Part shown: positions 53,839-62,420 of the stretch, piece after piece
Layout of the letters: every line of letters starts with the position of its first letter
How positions within the stretch are numbered: the stretch's first letter is position 1
Assembly: GCA_003165595.1 (NCBI GenBank)
Contig: PLWQ01000040.1
Location: 1 to 64,000 of the forward strand
DNA from: Fibrobacterota bacterium
GTDB taxonomy: Bacteria; Fibrobacterota; Chitinivibrionia; Chitinivibrionales; FEN-1185
Direction: 5' to 3'
Length of the DNA stretch: 64,000 nucleotides
Notes under the pieces: generated by a model
Database searches by the model: none
The model's input: only the letters and a program-made list of their open reading frames with translations
What the model was told of the DNA's origin: nothing
Position numbers and translations under genes: made by a program

Positions 53839-54525
53839 ATGGTTTACATAGCCGTAATACAAGACTCCCACGATCTCCCTCCCGCGCTCTACGATTCATT
53901 GCTCGGCTTTGTGTCCGATAACAGGAAACTGCGGGTGAAAAGATTCCTCCGGCGCGAAGACGCGTGTCGGAGCATCGTGGGAGAAGTGCTGGCAAAATAC
54001 TGCGTGGGAAAGGCGGCCGGCATTCCTGCCAAGACGGTCACCTTTCAAGTCGACTCGTTTGGAAAACCGCATGCAAATGTGGAACGACAAATCCAGTTCA
54101 GCGTTTCGCATTCGAAATCATGGGTGGCATGCGCGGTGGGCAGCGGCCCCGTGGGCATAGATGTGGAATACATGCGCGAGTTCGACAGCGGCATCGCAGA
54201 GAGATTCTTTCACCCGGGCGAATATGCCGCGCTTGTCGCTTTGCCGGGAGAACGCAGAAGAGAAAGATTCTACGACCTCTGGACCATCAAGGAAAGCTAC
54301 ATCAAGGCGCTCGGGAAAGGGCTTTCACTGGCGCTTGACAGCTTCGAAATCCTGGTAGAAAACGGCAGGATAAACATGAAAGCCGGCGAAGGGCTTCCGG
54401 TGATGAAATTCAAACAATACGACCTGGGCGCCGAATACAAATGTGCGGTTTGCGCTGTGCAGGACGATTTTCCGGAGCAGTTTGAAATCATTCCGCCGGC
54501 GACTATTATCCAGTGGTTTGGATAA
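53839..54525 (+). CDS. Sfp-type 4'-phosphopantetheinyl transferase
   Basis: The ~228-residue enzyme transfers phosphopantetheine from CoA to a carrier-protein Ser. It shows SVSHSKSWVACAV (P2-like), the metal-binding VGIDVEYMREF and the WTIKESYIKALGKGL motif. The metal Asp and Glu and the Lys are present. It probably activates the two carrier domains (Ser576, Ser1621) of the NRPS at 33355-38403, the only carrier domains seen here. The start is uncertain: ATG at 53839 is chosen, but no strong ribosome site is seen; TTG at 53824 is the alternative. Confidence 0.85.
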   Translation: MVYIAVIQDSHDLPPALYDSLLGFVSDNRKLRVKRFLRREDACRSIVGEVLAKYCVGKAAGIPAKTVTFQVDSFGKPHANVERQIQFSVSHSKSWVACAVGSGPVGIDVEYMREFDSGIAERFFHPGEYAALVALPGERRRERFYDLWTIKESYIKALGKGLSLALDSFEILVENGRINMKAGEGLPVMKFKQYDLGAEYKCAVCAVQDDFPEQFEIIPPATIIQWFG

Positions 54526-54566
54526 TAGTCTTGACTTTTATCCAGCATTGTTTATATTAGTCACCT

Positions 54567-55691
54567 ATGCGGCGTTTGCAGACAGATCAAATCCTAAAGG
54601 ATATTCCGGGAAAAATCGTTTTTCTGGTCGGCCCGCGGCAAGTGGGAAAGACGTGGCTGGCAAAGGAAATCGCCGGACAATTCAAGCACTCGGTATACCT
54701 CAACTACGATAGTCCCCAAGACCGCGGTATAATCACGGATGCTGCATGGCGCGAGAATACCGACCTGCTTGTTCTTGATGAACTCCACAAAATGCCCCAG
54801 TGGAAGAACTACCTAAAGGGGCTGTTCGATACGCGATCGCAGATTCTCAAAATTATCGTCACCGGAAGCGCCAGACTCGACTTTCTGAGGCAGGCCGGGG
54901 ATTCTCTTGCCGGACGTTTCTTTACTCACCGTCTGTTGCCTCTCAGCCTTCACGAGATCGACAAGACCCCGCTGTCAGGCGCGCTCGACAGGATCATTGA
55001 CCGCGGGGGATTTCCAGAGCCGTTTCTTGCCGAACATGACGTTGACGCGAAGCGGTGGCGGCAGCAGTATGCCGACGGCCTGATAAGGACCGATGTGCTT
55101 GATTTTGAACATATCCATGATTTTCGCGCGATGCAACTCGTGCTTGCGCTCCTGCGGCAGCGCGTGGGATCGCCGGTTTCGTTTACATCAATCTCGCGGG
55201 ACGTTGGAATTTCTCCATCCACGGCTCTTAAATACGTTCAGATATTGGAAACCTTGTATATCATTTTTCGTGTCCCTCCGTACGCCCATTCAATTGCGAG
55301 ATCATTGCTCAAGGAACCCAAAATCTATTTTTTCGACACGGGTATGGTCGACGGCGACGCCGGGGCCAGATTCGAAAACTGCATGGCTGTTTCGCTTCTA
55401 AAACATGTGTATGGTCTTGTGGACTATCGGGGCGAAGCATGGGATCTGCGGTACCTGCGGACAAAAGACGGCCGTGAGGTTGATTTCTGCCTGGTCGGCA
55501 AGGGCCGTATCGATTCGATCATCGAGTGCAAGGTTGCGGAAAGACAGGTAAGCGGCAATCTTCTCTATTTCTGTGAGAAATACGGTTTGAAAGGATATCA
55601 GGTAATTCAGGAACTCAGGCAGGAGAGAAAGATCGGGGCATCGATTGAAATGCGCAGAGCAAAGGATTTTCTTGAAGAACTTTTTTTGTAG
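54567..55691 (+). CDS. AAA-type ATPase with DUF4143 C-terminal domain
   Basis: The 374-residue protein has Walker A (LVGPRQVGKTWLAKEI), Walker B (LLVLDELHKM) and a sensor (IIVTGSARLDF), then a winged-helix segment (TSISRDVGISPSTALKYVQI). It ends in a PD-(D/E)XK-like end (YLRTKDGREVDFCLV ... IECKV), which is the DUF4143 arrangement. These are common, often stray genes whose role is uncertain; they are sometimes linked to toxin or mobile contexts. It has no clear link to EPS making. A 41-base gap follows the transferase gene, and a short GC-rich repeat tract follows it. Confidence 0.85.
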   Translation: MRRLQTDQILKDIPGKIVFLVGPRQVGKTWLAKEIAGQFKHSVYLNYDSPQDRGIITDAAWRENTDLLVLDELHKMPQWKNYLKGLFDTRSQILKIIVTGSARLDFLRQAGDSLAGRFFTHRLLPLSLHEIDKTPLSGALDRIIDRGGFPEPFLAEHDVDAKRWRQQYADGLIRTDVLDFEHIHDFRAMQLVLALLRQRVGSPVSFTSISRDVGISPSTALKYVQILETLYIIFRVPPYAHSIARSLLKEPKIYFFDTGMVDGDAGARFENCMAVSLLKHVYGLVDYRGEAWDLRYLRTKDGREVDFCLVGKGRIDSIIECKVAERQVSGNLLYFCEKYGLKGYQVIQELRQERKIGASIEMRRAKDFLEELFL

Positions 55692-55904
55692 ACTCCAGTC
55701 TCGGGATGAATAGTACTGTTCAAAAGCGAGCGTCGCCGGGGTTGTCTTTTGCTCCTAGGGGGTGCCGCGGCGGCGGGGGGGCCCCCGGAGCGGAAGGCAA
55801 CTTCGGCGGTGCCCGGCTGAAAAGAAGCCGCGGACTCCTGTCCGCAGAGTTTCACTATTCCTTGTTGTGTCCCTCCTTTCCATTTATTTTATAAAGCAAA
55901 TCTT

Positions 55905-57038
55905 ATGGCCGCCATTTTTTTTATATCCGTGTTCCTCATCATATTCGCCTACTTCGGGTATCCCGTTACGCTGGCTGTTATCGGAAGATTCATTTCGTTT
56001 ACCCCAAAACGGGAAAGAATAGTCCCCTCCGTCACGCTCATTATCACCGCCTACAACGAAGAGAAACGGATCCGCAAAAAACTGGAAAACACCATAAAGA
56101 TCGATTACCCCCGCGACAATCTCCAGGTGATTGTCGCCTCTGATGGTTCAACGGACAAAACCAATGACATCGTGCGTGACTTTTCGGACCGGAAAATAGA
56201 ATTGCTCGATGTGCGAGACCGCAAGGGCAAGGAAAACGCGCAGAAGCAAGCCGTGGCGGTTGCAAAAGGGGATATCATTGTCTTCTCCGATGTGGCAACC
56301 ATTCTCGATTCTCTCGGAATCAGGGAAATCGTGTCGAACTTTGCCGATCCGGCTGTGGGCTGCGTGAGCAGTGAGGACCGGATGATTGAAGACAACGACG
56401 GCGGCGGCGGTGAAGGGTTTTACGTCAAATACGAGATGTGGCTCCGGAAACTGGAATGTTCGGTCAATTCAGTGGTGGGGCTCAGCGGCTCTTTTTTTGC
56501 CGCCCGGCGTGAAGTGTGCGAGGATTTCTCCCCGAAAATGCAGAGCGATTTCCGCACCCTGCTTTCCAGCATGAGAAAAGGAATGCGGGGAATAAGCGAC
56601 CCGCGGGCGGTGGGATATTATCAGGAGATCAAAGACAAATCCCGCGAGTTCGACCGCAAGGTAAGGACCGTGATTCGGGGGCTCACGGTGTTTTTCAAGA
56701 ACCTCGAATTCCTCAACGTGTTCGAATTCGGCCTGTTTTCGTATCAGTATGTCTGTCACAAGCTGCTGCGGTGGCTTGTGCCTTTCTTCTTAATCGCCGC
56801 ATTGATCGCCAATGCGTGGTGCTCGGTACGCAGCCCGTTTTTTTTGTGGATTCTCGCTGCCCAGGTCATTTTTTACGGACTCGCGCTGGCAGGCATTTTG
56901 GGCGGAGAGAGAGTGTCGGGGAATATTGCCGTGAAAATCCCCAAATTTTTCATCCTCGTCAACGCTTCGATCCTGGTGGCATGGCTACAGTTTCTCCGGG
57001 GCGAAAGATTGACAATGTGGAACCCTTCGGTGCGGTGA
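55905..57038 (+). CDS. Membrane glycosyltransferase, GT2 family
   Basis: The 377-residue enzyme has an N-terminal membrane helix (FFISVFLIIFAYFGYPVTLA). A GT-A domain follows, with VTLIITAYNEEKRIRKKLEN, VIVASDGSTDKTNDIV, IIVFSDVATIL (the DxD-like site) and GLSGSFFAARREV. Three C-terminal helices come after it (WLVPFFLIAALIANAW and others). This layout is typical of processive or lipid-linked transferases in EPS loci. It lies before the FemAB and DegT genes on the same strand. Confidence 0.85.
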   Translation: MAAIFFISVFLIIFAYFGYPVTLAVIGRFISFTPKRERIVPSVTLIITAYNEEKRIRKKLENTIKIDYPRDNLQVIVASDGSTDKTNDIVRDFSDRKIELLDVRDRKGKENAQKQAVAVAKGDIIVFSDVATILDSLGIREIVSNFADPAVGCVSSEDRMIEDNDGGGGEGFYVKYEMWLRKLECSVNSVVGLSGSFFAARREVCEDFSPKMQSDFRTLLSSMRKGMRGISDPRAVGYYQEIKDKSREFDRKVRTVIRGLTVFFKNLEFLNVFEFGLFSYQYVCHKLLRWLVPFFLIAALIANAWCSVRSPFFLWILAAQVIFYGLALAGILGGERVSGNIAVKIPKFFILVNASILVAWLQFLRGERLTMWNPSVR

Positions 57039-57493
57039 CCGGCCGGGCGGAATCCGCGGGACTAGTAAAAGCTACCTGCACAGCGGGTAGCATTGATTGG
57101 ACACTCCCGTAGGGTGCTTTGCTCTTTTCAACCCCTCAGCGCCGGCCCCGAGGCAGGCAGATCAGCCGCTCGTGTTGTCCGAAGCCCGGCATTCCAAATT
57201 TGATTGCTTGCCACATGCCGGGCAAGTTCGCGAGCGGCCTGACGGCCGAGGGACAAGACGGCGCTGCGGGGCGGCGTCTTTTGCCTACTTTTCTTCGCTG
57301 CAGAAGAAAAGTAGGGCGTCGTGCGGGGGCGCAACCCCGCGATAACTTCATGCATCCAACTGGCATATCCAACGGATGAGCATATCATCTATCCATGTAG
57401 TGGAGTTTTCCTTTAGCTAAACCATATGAAGAAACTACTGACATGCAAACGGGGAAACCTGTCCCGCGTATCGGCGCTTTACCGGCGGTCCGC
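57039..57493. other. Intergenic region filled by a dispersed repeat
   Basis: No gene is visible. It is largely the element 57130-57345. AAACCATATGAAG near 57419 starts a frame that fails quickly. Confidence 0.55.
57130..57345 (+). repeat. Dispersed ~230-base GC-rich element, copy B
   Basis: Matches the inverse of 8890-9125 along its length, including GTTCGCGAGCGGCC and a hairpin CCTACTTTTCTTC-GCTGCA-GAAGAAAAGTAGG followed by GTCGTGCGGGGGCG. The hairpin stem differs between the copies by paired changes that keep it intact, so the structure seems to be kept. Confidence 0.75.
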
Positions 57494-58558
57494 ATGAACA
57501 CCATCCGTCACATCGAGGATAAGGATGCCGGCCTGTGGGACGCCTACGTACAGAAGCACCCACACGCGTCGGTGTATCACTGCTGGGCATTTAAGCGTGC
57601 CGTTGAAAAAACATACGGCCACAAGACCGTGTATCTTGCCGCGTTCGACGATGCGCGCGGCGAAATGACCGGGGCGCTTCCCTTGTTTCTCGTGTCGAGC
57701 CCGCTATTTGGAAAGTCCGCGGTGTCGCTTGGTTTCTGCGATTATGGCGGCATCCTCTACAACGATGAAGCGTCCGGGAAGCTTCTGTACGAGAAAGCGG
57801 TCAAGCTGGTAGACGATCTCCGGTTCGACGTGCTCGAATTGCGACAAACCTACGCGTTGCCTTTTTGCGGGACAGAGGAAAACCGGGCACACAAGGTCCG
57901 TGTCTCCACGGAAAAAGTCCGCATGAAACTCGCGCTGCCCCGGAAGACGGACGAACTTTTTTCCTCGTTTCCGGGAAAACTCCGCAGTCAGATTCGCAAA
58001 CCGCAAAAAGACGGCTGCACCATAAAATCGGGCGGGCCGGAGCTGCTGGATGATTTCTACTCGGTATTCGTCTATAACATGCGTGACCTGGGCTCCCCGG
58101 TGCACTCGAAAAAGATGATGGGAAACGTGCTTCATTTCTACGGGACGCGGTCGCGGCTGTTTGTAGTTTACAAGGGGCAAAAGCCCGTGGCATGCTCGCT
58201 GGCCGTGGGCATGGGTGACGCCCTTGTCAATCCCTGGGCGTCTTTCGACAAGCGCTTCCGCGCAAGCGCACCCAACATGCTGTTGTACTGGGGAATGCTC
58301 GAATTCGCCGTGCAAAACGGGTATGCCAGTTTCGATTTCGGCCGCTCGACAAAAGAGGAGGGCACCTACCGGTTCAAGGAGCAATGGGGCGCCCTGCCCG
58401 AACCGCTGTACTGGTACTACCGCTTCCGGACAAAGGAGAAAGGCCTCGCTGCGGCAGGCGACGCTAAACGCGGACTATTTATAAAACTGTGGCAGCGGGT
58501 GCCGCTGCCCGTGACGGCAATGCTCGGCCCTGTCATCCGGAAATGGATACCGCTATGA
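57494..58558 (+). CDS. FemAB family protein, XrtA/PEP-CTERM-associated
   Basis: The ~354-residue protein has the two GNAT-like halves of FemAB/GNAT proteins: WDAYVQKHPHASVYHCWAFK, GALPLFLVSSPLFGKSAVSL, LPRKTDELFSSFPGKLRSQI and the C-terminal FGRSTKEEGTYRFKEQWGAL. This is the version regularly found in XrtA loci. FemAB proteins transfer amino acids from aminoacyl-tRNA, but the substrate in these loci is not known. ATG at 57494 (MNTIRHIED) is chosen over an in-frame start at 57443. Its stop overlaps the next gene (ATGA). Confidence 0.85.
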   Translation: MNTIRHIEDKDAGLWDAYVQKHPHASVYHCWAFKRAVEKTYGHKTVYLAAFDDARGEMTGALPLFLVSSPLFGKSAVSLGFCDYGGILYNDEASGKLLYEKAVKLVDDLRFDVLELRQTYALPFCGTEENRAHKVRVSTEKVRMKLALPRKTDELFSSFPGKLRSQIRKPQKDGCTIKSGGPELLDDFYSVFVYNMRDLGSPVHSKKMMGNVLHFYGTRSRLFVVYKGQKPVACSLAVGMGDALVNPWASFDKRFRASAPNMLLYWGMLEFAVQNGYASFDFGRSTKEEGTYRFKEQWGALPEPLYWYYRFRTKEKGLAAAGDAKRGLFIKLWQRVPLPVTAMLGPVIRKWIPL

Positions 58559-59769
58559 AATTGGGCAGGGTTCTTCCGCCGGCAGCGGCGCCGATCGGCG
58601 CAAAGGACATTATGTCCGGGATAGCCGGCATGGTAGGCGCCGGAAGCGAACTGCAGAGGTTCGAAAACGAGCTGAAGCAGACTTTCAAAGTGAAATACTG
58701 TTTTCTTGTCTCATCCGGAAAGACCGCGCTCTACTGCATACTCAAGGCATTGCACGATTTGCATCCGGACAAAGACGAGGTCCTGATTCCGGCCTTTAAC
58801 TGCTACTGCGTTGCTTCTGCGGTTATCAGGGCCGGGCTCCGCGTGAGGCTCTGTGATGTGGACGAAAACACGCTCGAATTTGATCTCGCCGCGCTGAAGT
58901 TGGAACTTGACAATGGCAAAAAGCTCCTGTGCGTGGTTCCGCCCCACCTGTTCGGCCTGCACGCGCAGGTGCAGCGGGTAAAGTCGCTGGTGCGCGACCT
59001 GCTTGTCGCTGTCGTTGAGGATGCGGCGCAGGTTATGGGCTGCTCGGACAAGGGGACAAGGCTCGGGCTCCAGGGAGATGTCGGGTTTTTCAGCCTTGGC
59101 CGGGGCAAGGCATTCTCCACCTGCGAAGGCGGGATTGTCGTAACGAATGACGACGCAATCGGAACAGGCGTTGAGCGCGTCGTTCGGACCTTGCCAAAGT
59201 ACAGCGCGCCGGAACTGGCCGCGCTGCTGTTCAAAGCGTGCGTTATCGCAGTCTTTTCACGGCCGTCGCTGTTTTGGATACCCAAGAGCCTGCCTTTTCT
59301 CGGGCTGGGCGGCACGTATTTTGACGCCCATTTTCCTCTCCGCACTTTAAGCGGGTTTCAGGCCGGCATGTCGAGAGGCTGGGAGAAAAGGCTCGAGCGT
59401 TTCCGAAACAGACGCAATGAGAACAGCTCCAAATGGGTGTCTTTTTTCAACGAGGCCGGGCTCTCCCGCTGTTATTCATTTGCCAACCATGCCGAATCCG
59501 CGCCGGATCTTCTGCGATTTCCCGTGAGGATGGCCTCAGCGGAGCTGTGTGCAAAAACCATAAGCGAAAGTGACGGTGCAGGGCTCGGGGTTACAATAAC
59601 CTACCCCCTGCCGCTCCATGAACTGCCTGAGCTTGCCGGCCGGGTTTCCGGAAAATTTCCCGTGGCAAAAGAATGCGCGGCCCGGATTTTGACCCTGCCG
59701 GTTCATCCTTACGTGACGGAAAAAGACATGGGAAGAATCGGTCTGCTGTTAAGAAGAATCGGAGCCTGA
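58555..59769 (+). CDS. DegT/DnrJ/EryC1/StrS-family aminotransferase-like protein
   Basis: The ~404-residue PLP enzyme probably makes an amino sugar nucleotide. It shows CFLVSSGKTALYCILKAL, DEVLIPAFNCYCVASAV, VVEDAAQVMG (the Asp that contacts the PLP ring), GFFSLGRGKAFSTCEGGIVV with the Schiff-base Lys, and a sugar-binding C-terminal half. The ATG at 58555 overlaps the FemAB stop codon (ATGA), so the two proteins are made together. It may be a divergent member, as some of these lost activity. The amino sugar is unknown. Confidence 0.8.
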   Translation: MKLGRVLPPAAAPIGAKDIMSGIAGMVGAGSELQRFENELKQTFKVKYCFLVSSGKTALYCILKALHDLHPDKDEVLIPAFNCYCVASAVIRAGLRVRLCDVDENTLEFDLAALKLELDNGKKLLCVVPPHLFGLHAQVQRVKSLVRDLLVAVVEDAAQVMGCSDKGTRLGLQGDVGFFSLGRGKAFSTCEGGIVVTNDDAIGTGVERVVRTLPKYSAPELAALLFKACVIAVFSRPSLFWIPKSLPFLGLGGTYFDAHFPLRTLSGFQAGMSRGWEKRLERFRNRRNENSSKWVSFFNEAGLSRCYSFANHAESAPDLLRFPVRMASAELCAKTISESDGAGLGVTITYPLPLHELPELAGRVSGKFPVAKECAARILTLPVHPYVTEKDMGRIGLLLRRIGA

Positions 59770-59852
59770 GCTTTCCCGCACAATCAAGACCCGGATTCCA
59801 CTCATTTCGGCGTGGTTCAACTAATACTAAGTTGCGTTCAAGTTGACCGTAT

Positions 59853-59921
59853 GTCATTGCGAGGAGTTCGCGACGAAGCAATCTCAACCGTATGAGATCG
59901 CCGCGCTGCGCTCGCGATGAC
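59853..59921. repeat. Short element with GTCATTGCGAG inverted ends
   Basis: Ends GTCATTGCGAG / CTCGCGATGAC (one mismatch), 69 bases; a shorter relative of 2000-2132. It sits in the gap between the convergent DegT and STAS genes. Confidence 0.7.
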
Positions 59922-60020
59922 ACCCATGCTCAGAATCATCTTGAAAGCAAATTCGCATAACAATAGGTTCTAGAGCACCGCTTTCTTTGCCGAATATTCT
60001 GGCAAAAGTTCTTTGCGCGG

Positions 60021-61226
60021 CTATGTTGACCTGAAGAACCGATGTCGTTCCTTTTTGCTGCCCAGGTTCATCGAGCGCAATTTTGCGGTGAGAGACAAAA
60101 AGCCGATTTTCGTCGTGCCATACTGCCCGCTTCGGAGCGTCTTCGCAATGCGGCTGGTGCCGTAGTCGGGGTGCTGGGAAACTATGTGCCGGATCTTTTC
60201 GTCGAGTGGCATCGAGTCAAGGTTCGTTGAGCTCAAAGAAACGGGGTCTGTTGATTTGGCGGAATTGGCCAGTCCCTGCACTGCGCTTGAGACCGTGCGG
60301 TAGGCGGCGAACAGCTTGTTGAACTCCAGAATCTTGAAGCATTCCTCGACCTCGCCGCGCATGCCGCACACCGCAACCGTCCCGCCCGCCTTTTTTGTGC
60401 GTTGCAAGTAGGATACCATGAGGCCCCAGCCGGACGAGCTCATCGATCTGAGCCCTTCCATGTTGACAATGACGGAAGTGCCGTTTGAGGGCATGTTGGT
60501 TTCGAGAAATGTCTCAAGCAGCGGCTGCTGATCCTGGCTCACTGTCCCGTTGAGCGAGACTATGCGGCAATTCGCGCCGGAAGTGTTTTCGGAAACGGTT
60601 GCCGAAAAGACCTTGTGATCGATGCTGCGCGGCTTTCCGGGAGGCAGGTTGACGCCTGGGCGAGGCGCAAGCCGGCTCTCGCCGACGACGGTAATTTCCG
60701 ATCGTTGAGGCGAGGCTTTGACAATTCGTGATGCGGAGGGAAGATGTTTGTCAGAAATGTTGCTCGAATCGGACAAGCCTTTCTTCTCTTTCTCAGGAGA
60801 TCTGCCTGCCGGGGAAGCAGTTTCCGGGCGAACCGATCCAGCCGGCCCCTTTACCGATGATCCCTGACCCTTGACAACAACGACCGATTCCTGCGGAGGC
60901 AGCTCTGTGGACGCAGCCGCGGCGGAAAGCCAGTTCTTGTTCACCGTGATGGTGGTTTCCAGTTCCGTCATTTGCTGGGCTTTGTCGGCAAGGGGAGGCG
61001 CCGTTTGCAAGGGTGCAGTGTCGGCCCATTTTTCCTGCGAAGGAGAAACGGATGCTTTCGTCTTGTCAAAGCGGAGTATCTTCTTGCTGTCGGGCGCCTG
61101 CCATACGGAGCCATTTTCACGGGGGATATGGTTGTCGTCGGGCGGCGGCGGGATGGCTGCTTGATCCTGCATAACCCTTACCTCAAAGAAGGCCTCTTCG
61201 CCTTCATCGTCGTCTATCGTAAACAT
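60021..61226 (-). CDS. STAS-domain protein with long disordered N-terminus
   Basis: The ~401-residue protein has a Pro/Ser/Thr-rich, low-complexity first 230 residues. A STAS domain of the anti-sigma-antagonist type follows: IVSLNGTVSQDQQPLLETFL, TSVIVNMEGLRSMSSSGWGL with the switch Ser region, GTVAVCGMRGEVEECFKI and LEFNKLF. A helical C-terminus (IRHIVSQHPDYGTSRIAKTL) could be a small DNA-binding or dimer unit. The start is uncertain: ATG at 61226 has GGAAG eight bases upstream; ATG at 61259 is possible. It could be part of a partner-switching control of the EPS locus, but no kinase or phosphatase partner is in view. Confidence 0.7.
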   Translation of the reverse strand: MFTIDDDEGEEAFFEVRVMQDQAAIPPPPDDNHIPRENGSVWQAPDSKKILRFDKTKASVSPSQEKWADTAPLQTAPPLADKAQQMTELETTITVNKNWLSAAAASTELPPQESVVVVKGQGSSVKGPAGSVRPETASPAGRSPEKEKKGLSDSSNISDKHLPSASRIVKASPQRSEITVVGESRLAPRPGVNLPPGKPRSIDHKVFSATVSENTSGANCRIVSLNGTVSQDQQPLLETFLETNMPSNGTSVIVNMEGLRSMSSSGWGLMVSYLQRTKKAGGTVAVCGMRGEVEECFKILEFNKLFAAYRTVSSAVQGLANSAKSTDPVSLSSTNLDSMPLDEKIRHIVSQHPDYGTSRIAKTLRSGQYGTTKIGFLSLTAKLRSMNLGSKKERHRFFRST

Positions 61227-61426
61227 TGGAGTTGCTTCCACGCTCTGCGACCGGAACATTGCAAACGGATTTGCCGAAATGCCGGTTTTGGTTAGGGAGG
61301 CGGTCCCGGAAACTGAGTCCGGAACCTGTTTGCAAAGGCTCCCCAAAGATACTATCGCAACGCTGGAGCAATCAAGGTAATCATACCGTAATGGAGGAGC
61401 GCCGGCAAGGGCTTTCTCACAATACC

Positions 61427-62407
61427 CTAGTACAGGTGTTTCCCGCCGCAGTCCTTTTTCCAATCGGCGAGCGCCTCGGACAGGCCAAACTTGAAAACAA
61501 AACCGGACGAAACAAGTTTTTGTGAAGAAATGTTGGTTGATCTGACGAGTTTTACGATTCGGTCCGGAACCATGCCCATTTTTCGAACGATGGGAACGTT
61601 AAGCATGCCGAGAACGGTGGCAGCGGAATTGATTGCCCAGAGCGGTACAAGCGGCGTGAATGCCCTGTAGCCAAGCACCTTCCTGAAACCGTTCACCACG
61701 TCGCCGATGGTGATCTTATCCGGCAAGCAGAAATTGTACAGCGAACAGCCGCCCGGTTTTTTCGCCCTGTCGAGGATGTACCGGCAGATGTCCTTTACGT
61801 ACAGGCATGCCTTGATCGTGTCGGTTCGGCCGGGCAGGGGAAAAAACCCCTTCTCCAGCGCGTTGGCGATGCGGGTGAAATTGCCACCCTCAGTCTGGCC
61901 GAAGATCACGCCGGGACGGACGATGTGCAGCGACCGCTTCGCCTCGTCGCGGATATACCATTCACGGTGGATGTATTCTGCAATGGCCTTTGACGATCCG
62001 TAGGGAATATTGGGCATCTGAACGGAATCTTCGGTCTTCTCGTCTTCGCCCGGACCGTACACCGAAATTGAACTTGTAAAGACAATATGGTTGATATTCT
62101 TCGCAGCCGCATAGGCGCAGACGTTGCGCGCGCCCAGGATGTTGGTTTCGAAGTATTCGTGGCTGAGATGGCCCGGACTCGTATGGACCGCCGCGAGATT
62201 GACGATGCATTCCGGCGTCTCGGCGCAGAGGCCGCCGTCAATGGGTTTCCGGACGTCGCAGGGTATGTATTCGCAACCGTCAATTTTCTCACGAGGAGGG
62301 CGGATATCGGCGATATAGGTGGTGCCGTACAGGCCCTGGTCACGAATCATCCTTTGCAAATGCCGTCCCACAAACCCCGAACCGCCGAAAATGACGAGTG
62401 ACGACAT
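61427..62407 (-). CDS. NAD-dependent epimerase/dehydratase
   Basis: The ~326-residue short-chain sugar-nucleotide enzyme has the NAD motif VIFGGSGFVGRHLQ, CIVNLAAVHTSP, and the catalytic SSISVYG ... PYGSSKAIAEY (Ser, Tyr, Lys). A UDP-binding IVRPGVIFGQTEGG follows. It looks like a UDP-glucose 4-epimerase or 3-beta-HSD-like relative, with a C-terminal domain of the shorter type. It likely makes an activated sugar for the EPS. ATG at 62407 (MSSLVIFGG) is chosen; an in-frame start at 62476 adds a non-conserved stretch. It lies 13 bases after the deacetylase, in one operon. Confidence 0.85.
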   Translation of the reverse strand: MSSLVIFGGSGFVGRHLQRMIRDQGLYGTTYIADIRPPREKIDGCEYIPCDVRKPIDGGLCAETPECIVNLAAVHTSPGHLSHEYFETNILGARNVCAYAAAKNINHIVFTSSISVYGPGEDEKTEDSVQMPNIPYGSSKAIAEYIHREWYIRDEAKRSLHIVRPGVIFGQTEGGNFTRIANALEKGFFPLPGRTDTIKACLYVKDICRYILDRAKKPGGCSLYNFCLPDKITIGDVVNGFRKVLGYRAFTPLVPLWAINSAATVLGMLNVPIVRKMGMVPDRIVKLVRSTNISSQKLVSSGFVFKFGLSEALADWKKDCGGKHLY

Positions 62408-62420
62408 GCAGGTTTCCTTT

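Noticed and set aside
51374-53995. 873-residue open frame antisense to the TPR gene
   Set aside because: It is a shadow: the TPR protein on the other strand has a clear membrane anchor, repeats and ribosome site. The antisense product has no domain sense.
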